Positions 12,829 through 14,601 of a stretch of 14,601 bases of DNA are shown in pieces. A program made the translations under genes and the position numbers. This DNA is from Burkholderiales bacterium. Its GTDB lineage: Bacteria; Pseudomonadota; Gammaproteobacteria; Burkholderiales; Burkholderiaceae_C. The notes beneath the pieces are model-generated. The model ran no database searches. It was not told where the DNA came from and was given only the letters and a program-made list of their open reading frames with translations. The stretch is taken from contig CANFYD010000031.1 of assembly GCA_947450745.1 (NCBI GenBank), positions 1 through 14,601 of the forward strand. Direction: 5' to 3'. Position 1 is the first letter of the stretch; each line of letters opens with the position of its first letter.

Positions 12829-13812
12829 TCAAAGCGGCGGGGCTTGCAGCCAGTGCAGGCTGAACCATTGCTGCTCGTCCACCCAGACTTGCCCAGGCGT
12901 GAAGCCGGCGCGGGCGGCCAGGGCCTGAAAGCCGGGCACGCTGTATTTGTACGAGTTCTCGGTGTGCAGGGTTTCACCCGCCTCGAAGGCGTAGCTGTGG
13001 CCGTCCAGGCGCAGAACCTGGCGCTGCAGGCTGAGCAAATGCATTTCGATGCGTTGCAGCGGGGCGTTGTAGAAAGCGCTGTGGGCAAAGCCGGCGGTGT
13101 CTACTTCGGCCCCCAACTCGCGGCGGGCACGTTCCAGCAGGTTCAAGTTGAACGCGGCGGTGACGCCGGCGGCGTCGTTGTAGGCGGCGTGCAGCACGGC
13201 CGGGTGCTTGATCAGGTCCACCCCGATCAGCAAGCCGCCGCCGCGCAGCTCATGGGCGGCCATGCTCAAGAAGGCTTGCGCTTCAGGGGGTGAAAAATTG
13301 CCGATGCTGGAGCCGGGGAAGAACCCGACGCGCCGGCCTTTTTGAGCTGCCTTCTCACCTTGCTGTGGATTGGCACGGTGGGTCGGGTGCGGCGGCAAGT
13401 CATGCGGCTGCGTGAAGTCCGCCACCACCGGGGCTATGCGTAGCGTCGGGTAGCTCAATTGCAGTTGCGCGCAGGCGGCCAGCAGATGAGTGCCGGAGAT
13501 GTCCACCGGCACAAAGGCGGCCGGTTCCTCCAGTTGGTCCAGCAGGCAGCGCACCTTGCGCAAGGCACCGGCACCGTACTCCACCAATTGCGCCTGCGGG
13601 CCGATGCAGGCGGCCATCTCGGCGGCGTGGGCGTGCAGCAGGGCCAGCTCGGTGCGGGTCGGGTAGTACTCGGGCAGGTCGCAGATTTGCTCGAACAAGG
13701 CCGAGCCGATCTCGTCGTAGAAATACTTGGGCGAAATGCTGCGCGGTGCGCTGCTGAAGGCCAGATGCAGATCGGTGGCAAATTGTTGCTGAATGCTCGC
13801 GGGCAGGGTCAT
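12829..13812 (-). CDS. egtD: L-histidine N-alpha-methyltransferase (ergothioneine biosynthesis)
   Basis: The product has 327 residues, a normal length for EgtD. The enzyme uses three S-adenosylmethionine molecules to make hercynine (N-alpha-trimethylhistidine) from histidine, the first step of ergothioneine synthesis. Visible family motifs: KYFYDEIGSALFEQI (29-43), LPEYYPTRTE (46-55), VEYGAGALRK (77-86, the SAM loop), FVPVDIS (100-106), FFPGSSIGNFSP (164-175) with the histidine-binding Asn, DLIKHP, AYND (210-213) and HTENSYKY (283-290), which carries the Glu and Ser that bind the substrate amino group. ATG 13812 overlaps the TGA of egtB (ATGA, 13809-13812), so the two are translationally coupled. 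A His/Gln/Lys-rich loop at about 138-160 looks slightly extended. Confidence 0.95.
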   Translation of the reverse strand: MTLPASIQQQFATDLHLAFSSAPRSISPKYFYDEIGSALFEQICDLPEYYPTRTELALLHAHAAEMAACIGPQAQLVEYGAGALRKVRCLLDQLEEPAAFVPVDISGTHLLAACAQLQLSYPTLRIAPVVADFTQPHDLPPHPTHRANPQQGEKAAQKGRRVGFFPGSSIGNFSPPEAQAFLSMAAHELRGGGLLIGVDLIKHPAVLHAAYNDAAGVTAAFNLNLLERARRELGAEVDTAGFAHSAFYNAPLQRIEMHLLSLQRQVLRLDGHSYAFEAGETLHTENSYKYSVPGFQALAARAGFTPGQVWVDEQQWFSLHWLQAPPL

Positions 13813-14601
13813 ATCGGGTTTCCATCGCGCGCCAGGCGCAGACCAGTGAATTGCCAGCGTGCTGCTGGCGGAAAGAAGTTGCGATAGCTGGGCCGGCTAT
13901 GGCCCGCCGGGGTGGCCAGGCTGCCACCGCGCAGCACCAACTGGCCGACCATGAATTTGCCGTTGTATTCGCCCACCGCGCCGGCCATCGGCTTGAAGCC
14001 GGGGTAGGGGTGGTAGGCCGAGCGGGTCCATTGCCACGCTTGGTCGTGCAATTGGGTGATGGCGGGCAGCGCGCTGGCGGCCTCCCATTCAAACTCGGTC
14101 GGCAAGCGGGCACCGGCCCATTCGGCGTAGGCGGCGGCCTCGTAAAAGCTCAAGTGCATGACGGCGGCATGTGGGTCCAGTGCTTGCACGCCGTGCAGGC
14201 CAAAGATTTGCCACTGCGCGGCCGGCGCGCGCACATCGTCTGGTTCCAGCCAGTAAAGCGGGTGTTGCCAACCCTGTTGCTGCACCAGCGCCCAGCCGTC
14301 GGACAACCACAACCCGGCTTGTTGATAGCCACCGTCCGCGATGAAGGCGGCGAACTCGCCGCAGCTGACCAAGCGCTGCGCCATCTCGAAGGCGGGCAAC
14401 AGCACCCGGTGGCGTGGCCCTTCGTTGTCGAAGGCGAAGCCGTCCTCGGCTGGCGCAGCGTTCTTGCCGCTGTTCTTTCCAATCTCGAGCATGCCGCCGG
14501 GGTGGGTCAGCCAAACGAGGGGTGTGTCGGCACTGGCGGCCGGCGCGCCGGTGCGATAGGCCGGCAGCAGCGGATTGCAGGAAAAGGCGTGCAGGATGTC
14601 G
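13809..14601 (-). CDS. egtB: Hercynine sulfoxide-forming oxygenase EgtB, C-terminal part (runs off right edge)
   Basis: The frame is open from the right edge to TGA 13809-13811, giving 263 visible residues. An internal ATG at 14492 is not the start, because 36 further in-frame codons upstream encode DILHAFSCNPLLPAY, a normal EgtB segment. EgtB is a non-haem iron enzyme that joins cysteine or gamma-glutamylcysteine sulfur to hercynine using oxygen. The visible part is the C-type-lectin/FGE-sulfatase domain: GFAFDNEGPRHRV, RLPTEFEWEAA, WQWTRSAYHPYPGFKP, VGEYNGKFMVGQLVLRGGS and YRNFFPPAARWQFTGLRLARD, all close to family consensus. The DinB-like N-terminus with the HX3HXE iron site lies outside the window. 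It is probably first in an operon with egtD. Which sulfur donor it uses cannot be told from this part. Confidence 0.93.
   Translation of the reverse strand, partial: DILHAFSCNPLLPAYRTGAPAASADTPLVWLTHPGGMLEIGKNSGKNAAPAEDGFAFDNEGPRHRVLLPAFEMAQRLVSCGEFAAFIADGGYQQAGLWLSDGWALVQQQGWQHPLYWLEPDDVRAPAAQWQIFGLHGVQALDPHAAVMHLSFYEAAAYAEWAGARLPTEFEWEAASALPAITQLHDQAWQWTRSAYHPYPGFKPMAGAVGEYNGKFMVGQLVLRGGSLATPAGHSRPSYRNFFPPAARWQFTGLRLARDGNPI

Overview
The window looks like chromosomal DNA of a betaproteobacterium, probably Burkholderiales. It is GC-rich (roughly 60-65% by eye). It carries two PEP-CTERM proteins, a VCBS/RTX giant-protein gene, a DUF6279-type lipoprotein, a PCu(A)C-like protein and an egtBD ergothioneine operon. 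The taxonomic placement is inference from gene content. No rRNA, tRNA, CRISPR array, transposase or phage gene was seen.

Layout from the left. (1) 1-1096, minus: the 5' part of a large secreted RTX/VCBS protein that runs off the left edge. (2) 1097-1572: a 476-bp AT-richer divergent control region with a good sigma-54-type promoter. (3) 1573-2238, plus: a PEP-CTERM protein, ended by a bidirectional terminator shared with the convergent gene. (4) 2361-5733, minus: a 2OG-Fe(II) oxygenase-like gene followed closely by a polytopic membrane protein fused to a spermidine-synthase-like domain. (5) 5761-5883: two inverted short palindromes forming a REPIN-like element, with related copies at 11761 and 12688-12804. 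(6) 5929-10705, minus: PCu(A)C-like protein, secreted PHP-domain phosphoesterase, parvulin-like membrane-anchored protein and HupE/UreJ-type permease. A structured intergenic stretch precedes the PHP gene, and a terminator hairpin separates it from the PPIase-HupE pair. (7) 10742-11014: a control region with repeated GTGAC motifs. (8) 11015-11698, plus: a second PEP-CTERM protein. (9) 11794-12687, minus: a DUF6279-like lipoprotein. (10) 12829-14601, minus: egtD and the 3' part of egtB, overlapping by ATGA.

Most products appear to be exported or membrane-bound. They include an RTX/VCBS protein, two PEP-CTERM/exosortase substrates, a periplasmic metal-dependent phosphoesterase with a foldase-like partner and a metal-permease-like partner, and a lipoprotein. 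The exosortase and the type I secretion genes that would serve these proteins are not in the window. The egtBD genes are the only clear small-molecule pathway: EgtD makes hercynine from histidine, and EgtB oxidatively attaches sulfur to hercynine.

The least ordinary parts are the PHP/PPIase/HupE/PCu(A)C neighbourhood, in which the PPIase and the PCu(A)C-like protein both lack usual key residues, the REPIN-like repeat family, and the sigma-54-type promoter of the first PEP-CTERM gene.
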